From Mycobacterium numidiamassiliense (GTDB taxonomy: Bacteria > Actinomycetota > Actinomycetes > Mycobacteriales > Mycobacteriaceae): 64,000 bases of DNA. Positions 17,810-28,259 of this stretch are shown piece by piece (the stretch's first letter is position 1; the number at the start of each line of letters is the position of its first letter). The notes beneath the pieces are model-generated. The model searched no databases. It saw only the letters and a list, made by a program, of their open reading frames with translations, and was not told the origin of the DNA. Where the stretch lies: assembly GCF_900157365.1 (NCBI RefSeq), contig NZ_FUEZ01000004.1, positions 620,001-684,000 on the forward strand, given 5' to 3'. A program made the position numbers and the translations under genes.

Positions 17810-18595
17810 GTGACTCGCGCCGAAGCAGCCAGCACCATCAATTTGGGATTGGCCGGGCGGGTGGTTTTGGTCACTGGTGGCGTGCGTGGGGTAGGTGCCG
17901 GGATCAGTTCGGTCTTCGCCGAACAGGGCGCGACGGTGATCACCTGTGCCCGCCGCCCCGTCGAGGGTCTGCCGTACGAGTTCCATGCCTGCGATATCCG
18001 CGACGAGGAAGCGGTGAAGTCGCTGATCGACTCGATCGTCGAGCGGCATGGTCGGCTCGACGTCGTGGTCAACAACGCCGGGGGCTCGCCCTACGTGCTG
18101 ACCGCGGAATCCAGCCCGAAGTTCAACCGCAAGATCATCGAGCTCAATCTTATTGGTGGACTGCTGGTTTCGCAGTTTGCGAACGACAAGATGCAGGACC
18201 AGCCGGGCGGCGGGTCGATCGTCAACATCTGCAGTCTGAGCGGTCGGCGGCCGTCCCCCGGCACCGGCGCGTACGGTGCGGCCAAGGCCGGCCTGGAGAG
18301 CCTCACCCAGACGCTGGCGGTGGAATGGGGGCCGAAGGTGCGGGTGAACGCCGTTGTGGTCGGCATGGTCGAAACCGAACAGTCCGAGCTTTTCTACGGC
18401 GACGCCGAGTCGATCGCCGCGATCTCCAAGAATGTGCCGCTGGGCCGGCTGGCCCAGCCGCAGGACATCGGTTGGGCCGTAGCCTTTTTGGCCTCGGACG
18501 CGGCATCCTACATCAGCGGAGCCTCGTTAGAGGTCCACGGCGGCGGCGAGCCGCCGCACTATCTGGCGACAACGACCGCCAGCGCGATCAAGTAG
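17810..18595 (+). CDS. Short-chain dehydrogenase, Rv3549c type
   Basis: 261 residues from the GTG at 17810. An upstream ATG in the same frame would place the KstR2 operator inside the gene and is rejected. Classical SDR with TGGVRGVGAG (cofactor loop), VVNNAGG, active-site Ser in NICSLSGRR and YxxxK in AYGAAKAG. It is the orthologue of Rv3549c, within the KstR2 regulon. Its exact substrate is unassigned, and it may act on a hydroxyl or oxo acyl-CoA of the ring C/D pathway. It is followed after 14 bp by a second SDR. Confidence 0.87.
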   Translation: MTRAEAASTINLGLAGRVVLVTGGVRGVGAGISSVFAEQGATVITCARRPVEGLPYEFHACDIRDEEAVKSLIDSIVERHGRLDVVVNNAGGSPYVLTAESSPKFNRKIIELNLIGGLLVSQFANDKMQDQPGGGSIVNICSLSGRRPSPGTGAYGAAKAGLESLTQTLAVEWGPKVRVNAVVVGMVETEQSELFYGDAESIAAISKNVPLGRLAQPQDIGWAVAFLASDAASYISGASLEVHGGGEPPHYLATTTASAIK

Positions 18596-18609
18596 AGGAG
18601 ACAGGAAAT

Positions 18610-19515
18610 ATGGGCGTGGTCGACGGGCGGGTCGTCATCGTCACCGGAGCGGGCGGCGGTATCGGTCGCGCGCATGCGCTGGCCTTCGCGGCCGAAGGTG
18701 CGCGCGTGGTCGTCAACGACATCGGCGTGGGGCTCGACGGTTCGCCGGCGGGCGGCGGCAGCGCCGCGCAGGGCGTGGTTGACGAAATCACCGCGGCAGG
18801 TGGGGAAGCCGTGGCCAACGGATCCAACGTCGCCGACTGGGATCAAGCTGCCGCGCTGATTGCGACCGCGGTCGAAACGTTTGGTGGCCTTGACGTTTTG
18901 GTGAACAACGCCGGCATCGTGCGGGACAGGATGATGGCGAACACCAGCGAGGAAGAATTCGACGCCGTCATCGCCGTACATCTCAAGGGCCATTTCGCCA
19001 CGATGCGCCACGCCGCGTCGTACTGGCGCGGGTTGTCCAAAGAGGGCAAAACGGTTGACGCCCGGATCATCAACACCAGTTCCGGCGCGGGTCTGCAGGG
19101 CAGCGTCGGGCAGGGCAACTACAGCGCCGCCAAGGCCGGGATCGCGGCCATGACGCTCGTGGCCGCGGCCGAAATGGGCCGCTACGGTGTCACCGTCAAC
19201 GCCATCGCACCCTCGGCCCGCACCCGCATGACCGAGACCGTCTTCGCCGAGATGATGTCGACGCAGGACCAGGATTTCGACGCAATGGCACCGGAAAACG
19301 TTTCGCCGCTGGTTGTTTGGCTGGGCAGCGTGGAATCCCGCGACATTACCGGCAAGGTCTTCGAAGTCGAGGGCGGCAAGATCCGCATCGCCGAGGGCTG
19401 GGCGCACGGCCCGCAGATCGACAAGGGCGCGCGGTGGGACCCGGCCGAGCTGGGTCCGGTGGTCGCCGACCTGCTCGCCAAGGCGCGCCCGCCGGTTCCG
19501 GTGTACGGGGCCTAG
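18610..19515 (+). CDS. Short-chain dehydrogenase, Rv3548c type
   Basis: 301 residues from the ATG at 18610, which has an AGGAG-like site (AGAGGAGACAGG, 18594-18605). SDR motifs TGAGGGIGRAHA, VNNAGIVRDRM, NTSSGAG and NYSAAKAG are all present. The long C-terminal tail resembles the multifunctional-enzyme-2 type 3-hydroxyacyl-CoA dehydrogenases, as does Hsd4A at 59979. KstR2-controlled through the operon start at 17810. It ends 6 bp from convergent ddn. Confidence 0.87.
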   Translation: MGVVDGRVVIVTGAGGGIGRAHALAFAAEGARVVVNDIGVGLDGSPAGGGSAAQGVVDEITAAGGEAVANGSNVADWDQAAALIATAVETFGGLDVLVNNAGIVRDRMMANTSEEEFDAVIAVHLKGHFATMRHAASYWRGLSKEGKTVDARIINTSSGAGLQGSVGQGNYSAAKAGIAAMTLVAAAEMGRYGVTVNAIAPSARTRMTETVFAEMMSTQDQDFDAMAPENVSPLVVWLGSVESRDITGKVFEVEGGKIRIAEGWAHGPQIDKGARWDPAELGPVVADLLAKARPPVPVYGA

Positions 19516-19521
19516 CTGACC

Positions 19522-20377
<856 letters not shown>

Positions 20378-20394
20378 GCCCAGCGAGGCCCTCG

Positions 20395-21567
<1,173 letters not shown>

Positions 21568-21568
21568 C

Positions 21569-21582
21569 TAGAACACGTTTCA
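21569..21582. promoter_or_regulatory. KstR operator, fadA5 side
   Basis: TAGAACACGTTTCA fits the KstR consensus TnnAACnnGTTnnA. It is 11 bp upstream of the fadA5 start. Confidence 0.92.
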
Positions 21583-21647
21583 TTACTCTGACAAGCGAGG
21601 ATGGTGACCTGCTTTTTATCTGCGCAGGAGCCGTGTTTTACTGGCAC

Positions 21648-21661
21648 TAGAACACGTTGCA
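21648..21661. promoter_or_regulatory. KstR operator, cyp125 side
   Basis: TAGAACACGTTGCA fits TnnAACnnGTTnnA and lies 19 bp upstream of the cyp125 ATG. With the site at 21569 it makes a two-operator divergent promoter. Confidence 0.92.
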
Positions 21662-21679
21662 ATTGAGGAGCGCATACGC

Positions 21680-22930
21680 ATGGCACCCCCCAGCATTTCC
21701 GCAGACTTTGATTTTCTTGACCCCGACGTCAACCTCGCCGGGCTGCCGGTCGCGGAGCTCGCCGAGCTGCGCAAGGCGGAGCCCATTCACTGGGTCGCCA
21801 TCCCGGGCGGTTCGGGCGGCTTCGAGGACAACGGGTATTGGATCGTCACTAAGCATGCGGACGTCAAAGAGATATCGCGCCGTAGCGACGTCTTCTCCAG
21901 CTGGCTGAACGGCGCAATCCCGACCTGGCCGCCGGAGATGAAGCGAGAGCAGGTCGAACTGCAGCGCAGCGTCATGCTGAACATGGACGCCCCGCACCAC
22001 ACCCGGCTGCGCAAGATCATCTCCCGCGGGTTCACGCCACGGGCCATCGGGCGTCTGGAGGAAGAACTCGCCCAGCGCGCCCAGAACATCGCCAAAGCTG
22101 CGGCGGCCGAGGGCTCCGGCGACTTCGTCGAGCAGGTAGCGTGCGAGCTTCCGTTGCAGGCCATCGCCGGCCTACTTGGCGTGCCGCAGGAAGATCGCGA
22201 CAAACTGTTCCGCTGGTCCAACGAGATGACCGGTGGAACGGATCCCGAATACGCCGACATCGATCCTGGGCAGTCGTCGATGGAACTGATCACCTATGCC
22301 ATGGCGATGGCCGACGAGCGGGGCAAGAACCCGACCGACGACATCGTCACGACGCTCGTCCAGGCCGACATCGACGGGGAGAAGCTCTCCGACGACGAGT
22401 TCGGCTTCTTCGTCATCATGCTGGCGGTGGCGGGCAACGAGACCACCCGCAACTCGATCACCCACGGCATGATCGCTTTTGCGAACAACCCGGATCAGTG
22501 GGAACTATTCAAGAAGGAACGTCCATCGACCACGGCCGACGAGATCATCCGGTGGGCCACACCGGTGTCGGCGTTCCAGCGCACCGCCAACGAGGACGTC
22601 GAGTTGGGTGGCGTGACGATCAAGAAGGGCCAGCGGGCGGTGATGTCCTACCGGTCGGCCAATTTCGACGAAGAGGTCTTCGACCACCCGCACTCCTTCA
22701 ACATTCTGCGCGACCCGAACCCGCACGTCGGCTTCGGCGGCACCGGCGCCCACTACTGCATCGGTGCGAACCTGGCCCGCATGACGATTAACCTGATCTT
22801 CAACGCGGTCGCCGATCACATGCCGGACCTCAAGCCGATCGGCGAGCCCGAGCGGCTGCGGTCGGGCTGGCTCAACGGCATCAAGCACTGGCAGGTCGAC
22901 TACGCCGGAAATTCTTCGGTGACCTCCTGA
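21680..22930 (+). CDS. cyp125: Cytochrome P450 CYP125, cholesterol C26/C27 hydroxylase
   Basis: 416 residues, orthologue of Rv3545c. I-helix AGNETTRNS, the ExxR segment DEIIRW and the haem-binding FGGTGAHYCIGANLAR with the cysteine ligand near residue 360 are intact. It oxidises the terminal methyl of cholest-4-en-3-one to the carboxylic acid, which opens side-chain degradation. The shown ATG gives a normal N-terminus. Its stop overlaps the fadE28 ATG by one base (TGATG), and five side-chain genes follow without gaps. Confidence 0.95.
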   Translation: MAPPSISADFDFLDPDVNLAGLPVAELAELRKAEPIHWVAIPGGSGGFEDNGYWIVTKHADVKEISRRSDVFSSWLNGAIPTWPPEMKREQVELQRSVMLNMDAPHHTRLRKIISRGFTPRAIGRLEEELAQRAQNIAKAAAAEGSGDFVEQVACELPLQAIAGLLGVPQEDRDKLFRWSNEMTGGTDPEYADIDPGQSSMELITYAMAMADERGKNPTDDIVTTLVQADIDGEKLSDDEFGFFVIMLAVAGNETTRNSITHGMIAFANNPDQWELFKKERPSTTADEIIRWATPVSAFQRTANEDVELGGVTIKKGQRAVMSYRSANFDEEVFDHPHSFNILRDPNPHVGFGGTGAHYCIGANLARMTINLIFNAVADHMPDLKPIGEPERLRSGWLNGIKHWQVDYAGNSSVTS

Positions 22931-23949
22931 TGGACTTCGATCTCACTGCGACGCAGCAGGCCGTCGCCGACGTTGTCACGTCTGTCCTGGAACGGGAGTT
23001 GACGTGGGACGCGCTCGTCAGTGGGGGTGTGAGCGCACTGCCGGTGCCCGAACGCCTCGGCGGTGACGGCGTGGGGCTGTCCGAGGTCGCGACCGTGCTG
23101 ACCGAAGTGGGCCGCCACGGTGCCATCACGCCCGCGCTGGCGACGCTGGGCTTCGGTGTGGTCCCGTTGGTCGACCTGGCTTCCGATGAGCAGCAGGACC
23201 GTTTCCTGGCTGGCGTCGCCAAGGGTGGGGTGCTGAGCGCCGCGCTCAACGAACCTGGCACCGCGCTACCGGACCGGCCGGCTACCACCTTCGCCGATGG
23301 GCGGCTGTCGGGCACCAAAGTCGGTGTCGCCTATGCCGAACAGGCGGATTGGCTCATCGTGACCGCGGACAGCGCGGTCGTCGTGGTGTCGCCCAAGGCC
23401 GATGGCGTGGAGCTGATCCGCACGGCGACGTCGAATGGCTCCGACGAGTACACCGTCACCTTCACCGGTGTTTCGGTTCCCGGCACCGATGTGCTCGCCG
23501 GTGCCACCCCGCGACGGGTCAATGAGCTGGTGCTGGCGGCGGTCGGCGCTTTCACCGACGGGCTGGTGGCCGGGGCGCTGCGGCTGACCGCCGACTACGT
23601 GGGCGCGCGCAAGCAGTTCGGCAAGCCGTTGTCGACCTTCCAGACCGTGGCGGCGCAGCTGGCCGAGGTTTACATCGCTTCGCGCACTATCGGTTTGGCG
23701 GCGAAGTCGGTGGTGTGGCGGCTGTCCGAAGGCCGCGATGCCGACGACGACCTGGACGTCCTGGGATACTGGATTACGTCGCAGGCGCCGCCGGTCATGC
23801 AGACCTGCCATCACCTGCACGGCGGCATGGGGATGGACATCACCTATCCGATGCACCGGTACTACTCCACGATCAAAGACCTGACCCGCCTGCTGGGCGG
23901 GCCGTCTCATCGCCTCGACCTGGTGGGAGCGCAATGTTCATCGATCTGA
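22930..23949 (+). CDS. fadE28: Acyl-CoA dehydrogenase FadE28 (ChsE1)
   Basis: 339 residues, the length of Rv3544c. It is the shorter subunit of the alpha2beta2 ChsE1-ChsE2 ACAD, which dehydrogenates the 3-carbon side-chain intermediate (3-oxo-pregn-4-ene-20-carboxyl-CoA). The ACAD C-terminal HHLHGGMGMDITYPMHRYY is present. It overlaps cyp125 by 1 bp and fadE29 by 16 bp, consistent with coupled synthesis of the two subunits. Confidence 0.94.
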   Translation: MDFDLTATQQAVADVVTSVLERELTWDALVSGGVSALPVPERLGGDGVGLSEVATVLTEVGRHGAITPALATLGFGVVPLVDLASDEQQDRFLAGVAKGGVLSAALNEPGTALPDRPATTFADGRLSGTKVGVAYAEQADWLIVTADSAVVVVSPKADGVELIRTATSNGSDEYTVTFTGVSVPGTDVLAGATPRRVNELVLAAVGAFTDGLVAGALRLTADYVGARKQFGKPLSTFQTVAAQLAEVYIASRTIGLAAKSVVWRLSEGRDADDDLDVLGYWITSQAPPVMQTCHHLHGGMGMDITYPMHRYYSTIKDLTRLLGGPSHRLDLVGAQCSSI

Positions 23950-25097
23950 CTCCGGAGCAGCGTCAGCTGCAAGCCGAACTGCGGCAATACTTTTCCAACC
24001 TCATATCGCCCGACGAGGCGAAGGCGATGGAGTCCGACCGTCACAACGAGGCCTATCGCGCCGTGATCCGCCGGATGGGCAAGGACGGCAAGCTTGGCGT
24101 CGGGTGGCCAAAGGAGTTCGGCGGCTTGGGCTTCGGTCCGATCGAGCAGTCGATCTTCGTCAACGAGGCCCATCGCGCCGACGTCCCGCTACCGGCCGTC
24201 ACGCTGCAGACGGTGGGGCCCACCCTTCAGCAGTACGGCAGCGAGCTGCAGAAGAAGAAGTTCCTGCCGGCGATCCTGGCCGGTGAGGTGCACTTCGCGA
24301 TCGGCTACAGCGAACCCGAGGCCGGCACCGACCTGGCGTCGTTGCGGACCACGGCCGTGCGCCAGGGCGACGAATACATCGTCAACGGTCAAAAGATGTG
24401 GACCACCGGTGGACACGATGCCGACTACGTCTGGCTGGCCTGCCGTACCGACCCGGAAGCCGTTAAGCACAAAGGCATTTCCATCCTCATCGTCGACACC
24501 AAGGATCCCGGCTACTCCTGGACGCCGGTCATCTTGTCCGACGGCGCTCACCACACCAACGCCACCTACTACAACGACGTGCGGGTGCCGGCCGACATGC
24601 TGGTCGGTGAGGAGAACGGCGGTTGGCGGTTGATCACCACGCAGCTCAACAACGAGCGCGTGATGCTCGGTCCGGCCGGCCGCACCGCCGGCATCTACGA
24701 TCGGGTGCGGGCATGGGCAGCCAAGCCGGGCGGTGACGGGGTCACGCCGATCGAGCACGCCGACGTCAAGCGTTCGCTCGGTGAGATCTACTCGATGTGG
24801 CGGATCAACGAGCTGCTCAACTGGCAGGTCGCGGCCGCCGGTGAGGAGATCAACGTGGCCGACGCCGCGTCGACGAAAGTCTTTGGTACCGAGAGCATTC
24901 AGTACATCGGGCGACTTGCCGAGGAGATCGTCGGCAAGTACGGCAACCCGGCAGAGCCGGAGACCGCCGAGCTGCTCGACTGGCTGGACTCACAGACCAA
25001 GCGCAATCTGGTGATCACCTTCGGTGGAGGTGTGAACGAAGTCATGCGTGAGATGATCGCGGCCGCTGGCCTCAAGGTGCCGAGGGTGCCTCGATGA
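23934..25097 (+). CDS. fadE29: Acyl-CoA dehydrogenase FadE29 (ChsE2)
   Basis: An ATG at 23934 gives 387 residues, identical to Rv3543c in length. The frame is open further upstream but overlaps fadE28 out of frame. Full-length ACAD with IGYSEPEAGTDLASLRT and the C-terminal TFGGGVNEVMREMIA. It is the larger partner of FadE28. The next gene, chsH2, overlaps it by 4 bp. Confidence 0.94.
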   Translation: MFIDLTPEQRQLQAELRQYFSNLISPDEAKAMESDRHNEAYRAVIRRMGKDGKLGVGWPKEFGGLGFGPIEQSIFVNEAHRADVPLPAVTLQTVGPTLQQYGSELQKKKFLPAILAGEVHFAIGYSEPEAGTDLASLRTTAVRQGDEYIVNGQKMWTTGGHDADYVWLACRTDPEAVKHKGISILIVDTKDPGYSWTPVILSDGAHHTNATYYNDVRVPADMLVGEENGGWRLITTQLNNERVMLGPAGRTAGIYDRVRAWAAKPGGDGVTPIEHADVKRSLGEIYSMWRINELLNWQVAAAGEEINVADAASTKVFGTESIQYIGRLAEEIVGKYGNPAEPETAELLDWLDSQTKRNLVITFGGGVNEVMREMIAAAGLKVPRVPR

Positions 25098-26050
25098 CCG
25101 AAATCCGGGATGCCATCGAGAAGATCACGGCATCCGTTGTCGCGAAGCCGCGTGTGGCCCGGGATCCGGTGAACGAGCCGACCATCAAGAACTGGGTGGA
25201 AGCCCTCGGGGACCGCAACCCGATCTACACCGACGAGGCCGCGGCCCGCGACGCCGGCCATCCGGGAATCGTAGCCCCTCCGGCGATGATTCAGGTGTGG
25301 ACCATGTTCGGCCTGGGTGGCGAGCGTCCAACCGACGACCCCATGGGCCCGATGATGGAGCTGTTCGACGGCGCGGGGTATGTCGGTGTCGTCGCCACCA
25401 ACTGCGAACAGACCTATCACCGGTACCTGCAGCCCGGCGAGCAGGTCACCATCGTCTCCGAAATGCGCGATGTGGTCGGCCCGAAGCAGACCGCGCTCGG
25501 TGAGGGCTTTTTCATCAACCAGCACATCACGTGGCGGGTGGGCGACGAGGACGTCGCCGAGATGGCTTGGCGCATATTAAAATTCAAGCCACGTGAATCC
25601 GAGGATGCCGGATCCTCCGTCGTTCCCGCGGATCTCGATCCCGAGGCGATGATGCGCCCCGCGGTATCGCGCGACACCGCGTTCTTCTGGGAAGGCGTCG
25701 CGGCACACGAGCTGCGCATCCAGCGGAAGCCCGACGGAGCGTTGCAGCATCCGCCCCTGCCCGCGGTGTGGCAGGACAAGGAAAAGCCGATCGACTACGT
25801 CGTCGCCGCTGGCTTGGGCACGGTTTACAGCTTCGTGGTGCACCATGCGCCGAAGGTGCCGGGGCGCACGCTGCCCTTCGTCATCGCTTTGATCGAACTC
25901 GAAGAAGGCGTACGCATGCTCGGCGAGCTGCGCAACGTCGACCACGCTGAGGTGAAAATCGGAATGCCGGTCCGCGCAACGTATATCGACTTCCCGGCCG
26001 GTGATTCCGGGCCGGAGTGGACCCTGTACGCCTGGGAGCCCCAAGCATGA
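25094..26050 (+). CDS. chsH2: ChsH2, MaoC-like hydratase subunit fused to a DUF35 domain
   Basis: 318 residues, orthologue of Rv3542c. The N-terminal half (about 20-165) is a hot-dog MaoC-like domain; the C-terminal part (about 190-318) is the DUF35/OB-like domain that docks on Ltp2. ChsH1-ChsH2 hydrates the steroid enoyl-CoA, and the DUF35 part with Ltp2 forms the retro-aldolase that releases propionyl-CoA and the C17 ketone. The DUF35 region lacks the paired cysteines of a zinc ribbon. It overlaps both neighbours by 4 bp. Confidence 0.93.
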   Translation: MTEIRDAIEKITASVVAKPRVARDPVNEPTIKNWVEALGDRNPIYTDEAAARDAGHPGIVAPPAMIQVWTMFGLGGERPTDDPMGPMMELFDGAGYVGVVATNCEQTYHRYLQPGEQVTIVSEMRDVVGPKQTALGEGFFINQHITWRVGDEDVAEMAWRILKFKPRESEDAGSSVVPADLDPEAMMRPAVSRDTAFFWEGVAAHELRIQRKPDGALQHPPLPAVWQDKEKPIDYVVAAGLGTVYSFVVHHAPKVPGRTLPFVIALIELEEGVRMLGELRNVDHAEVKIGMPVRATYIDFPAGDSGPEWTLYAWEPQA

Positions 26051-26448
26051 GCGCTCCCGCCATCGGAGTCGGTACGACGCTGCCCGAACTCAAGATCTAC
26101 GGCGACCCCACCTTCATCATCTCGACGGCCATCGCCACCCGCGACTTCCAGGATGTACACCACGATCGGGACCTGGCGCAGGCCAAGGGCTCCAAGGACA
26201 TCTTCGTCAACATCCTCACCGACACCGGTCTGGTGCAACGCTTCCTGACCGACTGGGCCGGGCCGACGGCGTTGATCAAGTCGATCGGCCTGCGGCTGGG
26301 GGTGCCGTGGTATGCCTACGACACGATCACCTTCTCGGGTGAGGTGACCGCGGTGGACGATGGCCTGATCACGGTGAAAGTGTTTGGCCGCAACAGCCTT
26401 GGCGACCATGTCATCGCGAATGCGACGCTCACGATCGGAGACGCCTAA
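26047..26448 (+). CDS. chsH1: ChsH1, catalytic MaoC-like enoyl-CoA hydratase subunit
   Basis: 133 residues from the ATG at 26047; an upstream in-frame start would lie within chsH2. Orthologue of Rv3541c. The hydratase signature RDFQDVHHDRDLAQAKGSKD contains the family Asp/His pair that activates water. It works as a heteromer with ChsH2. Its stop overlaps the ltp2 ATG (TAATG). Confidence 0.93.
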   Translation: MSAPAIGVGTTLPELKIYGDPTFIISTAIATRDFQDVHHDRDLAQAKGSKDIFVNILTDTGLVQRFLTDWAGPTALIKSIGLRLGVPWYAYDTITFSGEVTAVDDGLITVKVFGRNSLGDHVIANATLTIGDA

Positions 26449-27617
26449 TGCTGTCGGGTAAGGCGGCAATCGTCGGCATCGGCGCCACCGACTTCTCGAA
26501 GAATTCGGGTCGAAGCGAGCTGCGCCTGGCGGCCGAGGCGGTGCTTGACGCGCTCGACGATGCCGGGCTGAGCCCGTCCGACGTCGACGGCCTGACCACA
26601 TTCACGATGGACACCAACAACGAGACCGCGGTCGCGCGTGCGGCCGGCATCGGTGACCTGAAGTTCTTCGCCCAGACAGGGTACGGCGGGGGTGCCGCAT
26701 GCGGGACCGTGTTGCACGCGGCGATGGCGGTCGCCACCGGCGTGGCCGACGTCGTGGTGGCGTACCGGGCGTTCAACGAGCGGTCAGGTATGCGGTTCGG
26801 CCAGGTGCAGACCCGATTGGCGGGAAGCGCTGGCGTACAGGCTGATTCGACTGCGGCCGACAATTCATTTTCGTACCCGCACGGCCTTTCCACGCCTGCT
26901 GCGCAGGTGGCCATGATCGCCCAGCGGTACATGCACTGGTCGGGGGCGACCAGCCGGGACTTCGGCGCCATCTCGGTGGCCGACCGCAAGCACGCCGCCA
27001 AGAACCCCAAGGCATACTTCTACGAGAAGCCGATAACCATTGAGGAACACCAGAATTCACGGTGGATTGCCGAGCCGCTGCGACTGCTGGATTGCTGCCA
27101 GGAGACCGACGGCGCGGTCGCGATCGTGGTGACGTCGGCCGAGCGGGCGAAGGATCTCAAGCAACGGCCGGCTGTCATCGAGGGTGCGTCGCAGGGTTCC
27201 AGCCCCGACCAGTACACGATGGTCAGCTACTACCGCCCCGAATTGGGCCTACCCGAGATGGGTCTGGTGGGTAAGCAGCTCTGGCAGCAGTCCGGTCTGA
27301 AGCCGGCGGACATCCAGACCGCGGTGATCTACGACCACTTCACGCCGTTCACCCTGATTCAGTTGGAGGAGTTGGGATTCTGCGGCAAGGGTGAGGCCAA
27401 AGACTTCATCGCCAACGGTGCCGTCGAGGTGGGTGGCAGGCTGCCCATCAACACCCACGGCGGACAACTCGGTGAGGCCTACATCCACGGCATGAATGGC
27501 ATCGCCGAGGGTGTACGCCAACTGCGGGGCACATCGGTGAATCCGGTGCCCAACGTCGAACACGTGCTCGTCACCGCGGGTACCGGTGTGCCGACGTCCG
27601 GTTTGATCCTGGGTTAA
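26448..27617 (+). CDS. ltp2: Ltp2, thiolase-fold steroid retro-aldolase
   Basis: 389 residues, orthologue of Rv3540c. It has the SCP-x/thiolase fold but lacks the thiolase nucleophile motif, as expected for an aldol lyase (TGYGGGAACGTVLHAA at the first half, NTHGGQLGEAYIHGMNG near the end). With the DUF35 domain of ChsH2 it cleaves the 17-hydroxy-propionyl-CoA side chain to androstenedione-type ketone and propionyl-CoA. It is last in the cyp125 operon; about 170 bp of non-coding DNA follow, where M. tuberculosis has PPE63. Confidence 0.94.
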   Translation: MLSGKAAIVGIGATDFSKNSGRSELRLAAEAVLDALDDAGLSPSDVDGLTTFTMDTNNETAVARAAGIGDLKFFAQTGYGGGAACGTVLHAAMAVATGVADVVVAYRAFNERSGMRFGQVQTRLAGSAGVQADSTAADNSFSYPHGLSTPAAQVAMIAQRYMHWSGATSRDFGAISVADRKHAAKNPKAYFYEKPITIEEHQNSRWIAEPLRLLDCCQETDGAVAIVVTSAERAKDLKQRPAVIEGASQGSSPDQYTMVSYYRPELGLPEMGLVGKQLWQQSGLKPADIQTAVIYDHFTPFTLIQLEELGFCGKGEAKDFIANGAVEVGGRLPINTHGGQLGEAYIHGMNGIAEGVRQLRGTSVNPVPNVEHVLVTAGTGVPTSGLILG

Positions 27618-27783
27618 CCTGCGCTAAGCCCCGGTGCTGCGGCGGCGGCGCTGAAGTGACGCGCGTCGCGCCGCCTGGAACGCTCCGTCACGGGGCCATT
27701 CAGCGGCCGGTTAGGGGTTGTACCTCATGAGACTCAGCCGTCACATCTATCGCTCGGGGGGAAGGCGATGTCTTCTCCAACTT

Positions 27784-27803
27784 GATGGCGCATGCGATAT
27801 CAC
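27784..27803 (+). repeat. Left 20-bp inverted repeat flanking the HicB gene
   Basis: This 20-bp sequence (GATGGCGCATGCGATATCAC) pairs in inverted orientation with 28174-28193, matching at 19 of 20 positions. It ends 6 bp before the preferred hicB start codon, so it lies over the promoter or ribosome-site region. It may be an operator or the end of a small mobile unit. Confidence 0.8.
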
Positions 27804-27809
27804 GCGACG

Positions 27810-28166
27810 ATGAATCGCTACACCTACCGCGCGGAATGGTGTCCTGAGCAAGGCGAATACGTCGTTCGGTGTATCGAGTTGCCGTGGCTGTCGCAATGGG
27901 CGCCGACCCTTCAGGAGGCCACCGCAGCTGCCGAGCGAGCTGTCGACGAGCTCATCACCGAGCGGCAAGCGGACGGCGAACAACTGCCGGCGCCAATTCC
28001 CGAACGGCAATACAGTGGCAAGTTTGTGGTCAGGACGTCGCCGGCGCTGCACGCGCGGCTTGTGATCGAGGCCGCTGAGCAGAATGTGTCGATGAATCAG
28101 TGGGTGGTGCAGAAACTTTCGGGCAGGGTTGACCAGCGACTGGGCGACCTATTCGATTTCGATTAG
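27810..28166 (+). CDS. Solitary HicB-type antitoxin-like protein
   Basis: 118 residues from the second ATG at 27810; the ATG at 27792 lies inside the left inverted repeat, and family members start MNRYTYRAEW. The N-terminal half is the partial RNase-H-like HicB fold (EQGEYVVRCIELPWLSQWAPTLQEA is split by family-typical residues). The C-terminal RTSPALHARLVIEAAEQNVS and following residues form a ribbon-helix-helix type DNA-binding segment. In HicAB systems HicB neutralises the HicA RNase and represses its own operon. No HicA-like frame (about 60-80 residues with the G-S-H motif) is present on either strand between 27618 and 28260, so the gene is an orphan. It lies between ltp2 and the Rv3538 orthologue, where M. 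tuberculosis has a PPE gene. Confidence 0.82.
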   Translation: MNRYTYRAEWCPEQGEYVVRCIELPWLSQWAPTLQEATAAAERAVDELITERQADGEQLPAPIPERQYSGKFVVRTSPALHARLVIEAAEQNVSMNQWVVQKLSGRVDQRLGDLFDFD

Positions 28167-28167
28167 C

Positions 28168-28195
28168 GCGATGGTGATATCACATGCGCCATCGC
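28168..28195 (+). terminator. Short hairpin just after the hicB stop
   Basis: GCGATGG (28168-28174) pairs with CCATCGC (28189-28195) around a 14-nt loop, starting 2 bp after the TAG. There is no U-tract. It overlaps the right inverted repeat, so it may be a terminator, an operator, or both. Confidence 0.35.
28174..28193 (-). repeat. Right 20-bp inverted repeat flanking the HicB gene
   Basis: Inverted copy of 27784-27803 with one mismatch. It contains the perfect 10-bp palindrome GTGATATCAC. It begins 8 bp after the hicB stop codon. Confidence 0.8.
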
Positions 28196-28259
28196 TTTCC
28201 GGGTCTGGGTCATGGTCCCGCCGCCGGTGCTGATGTGGCTGCTGTGGCAATGAGGCGGG

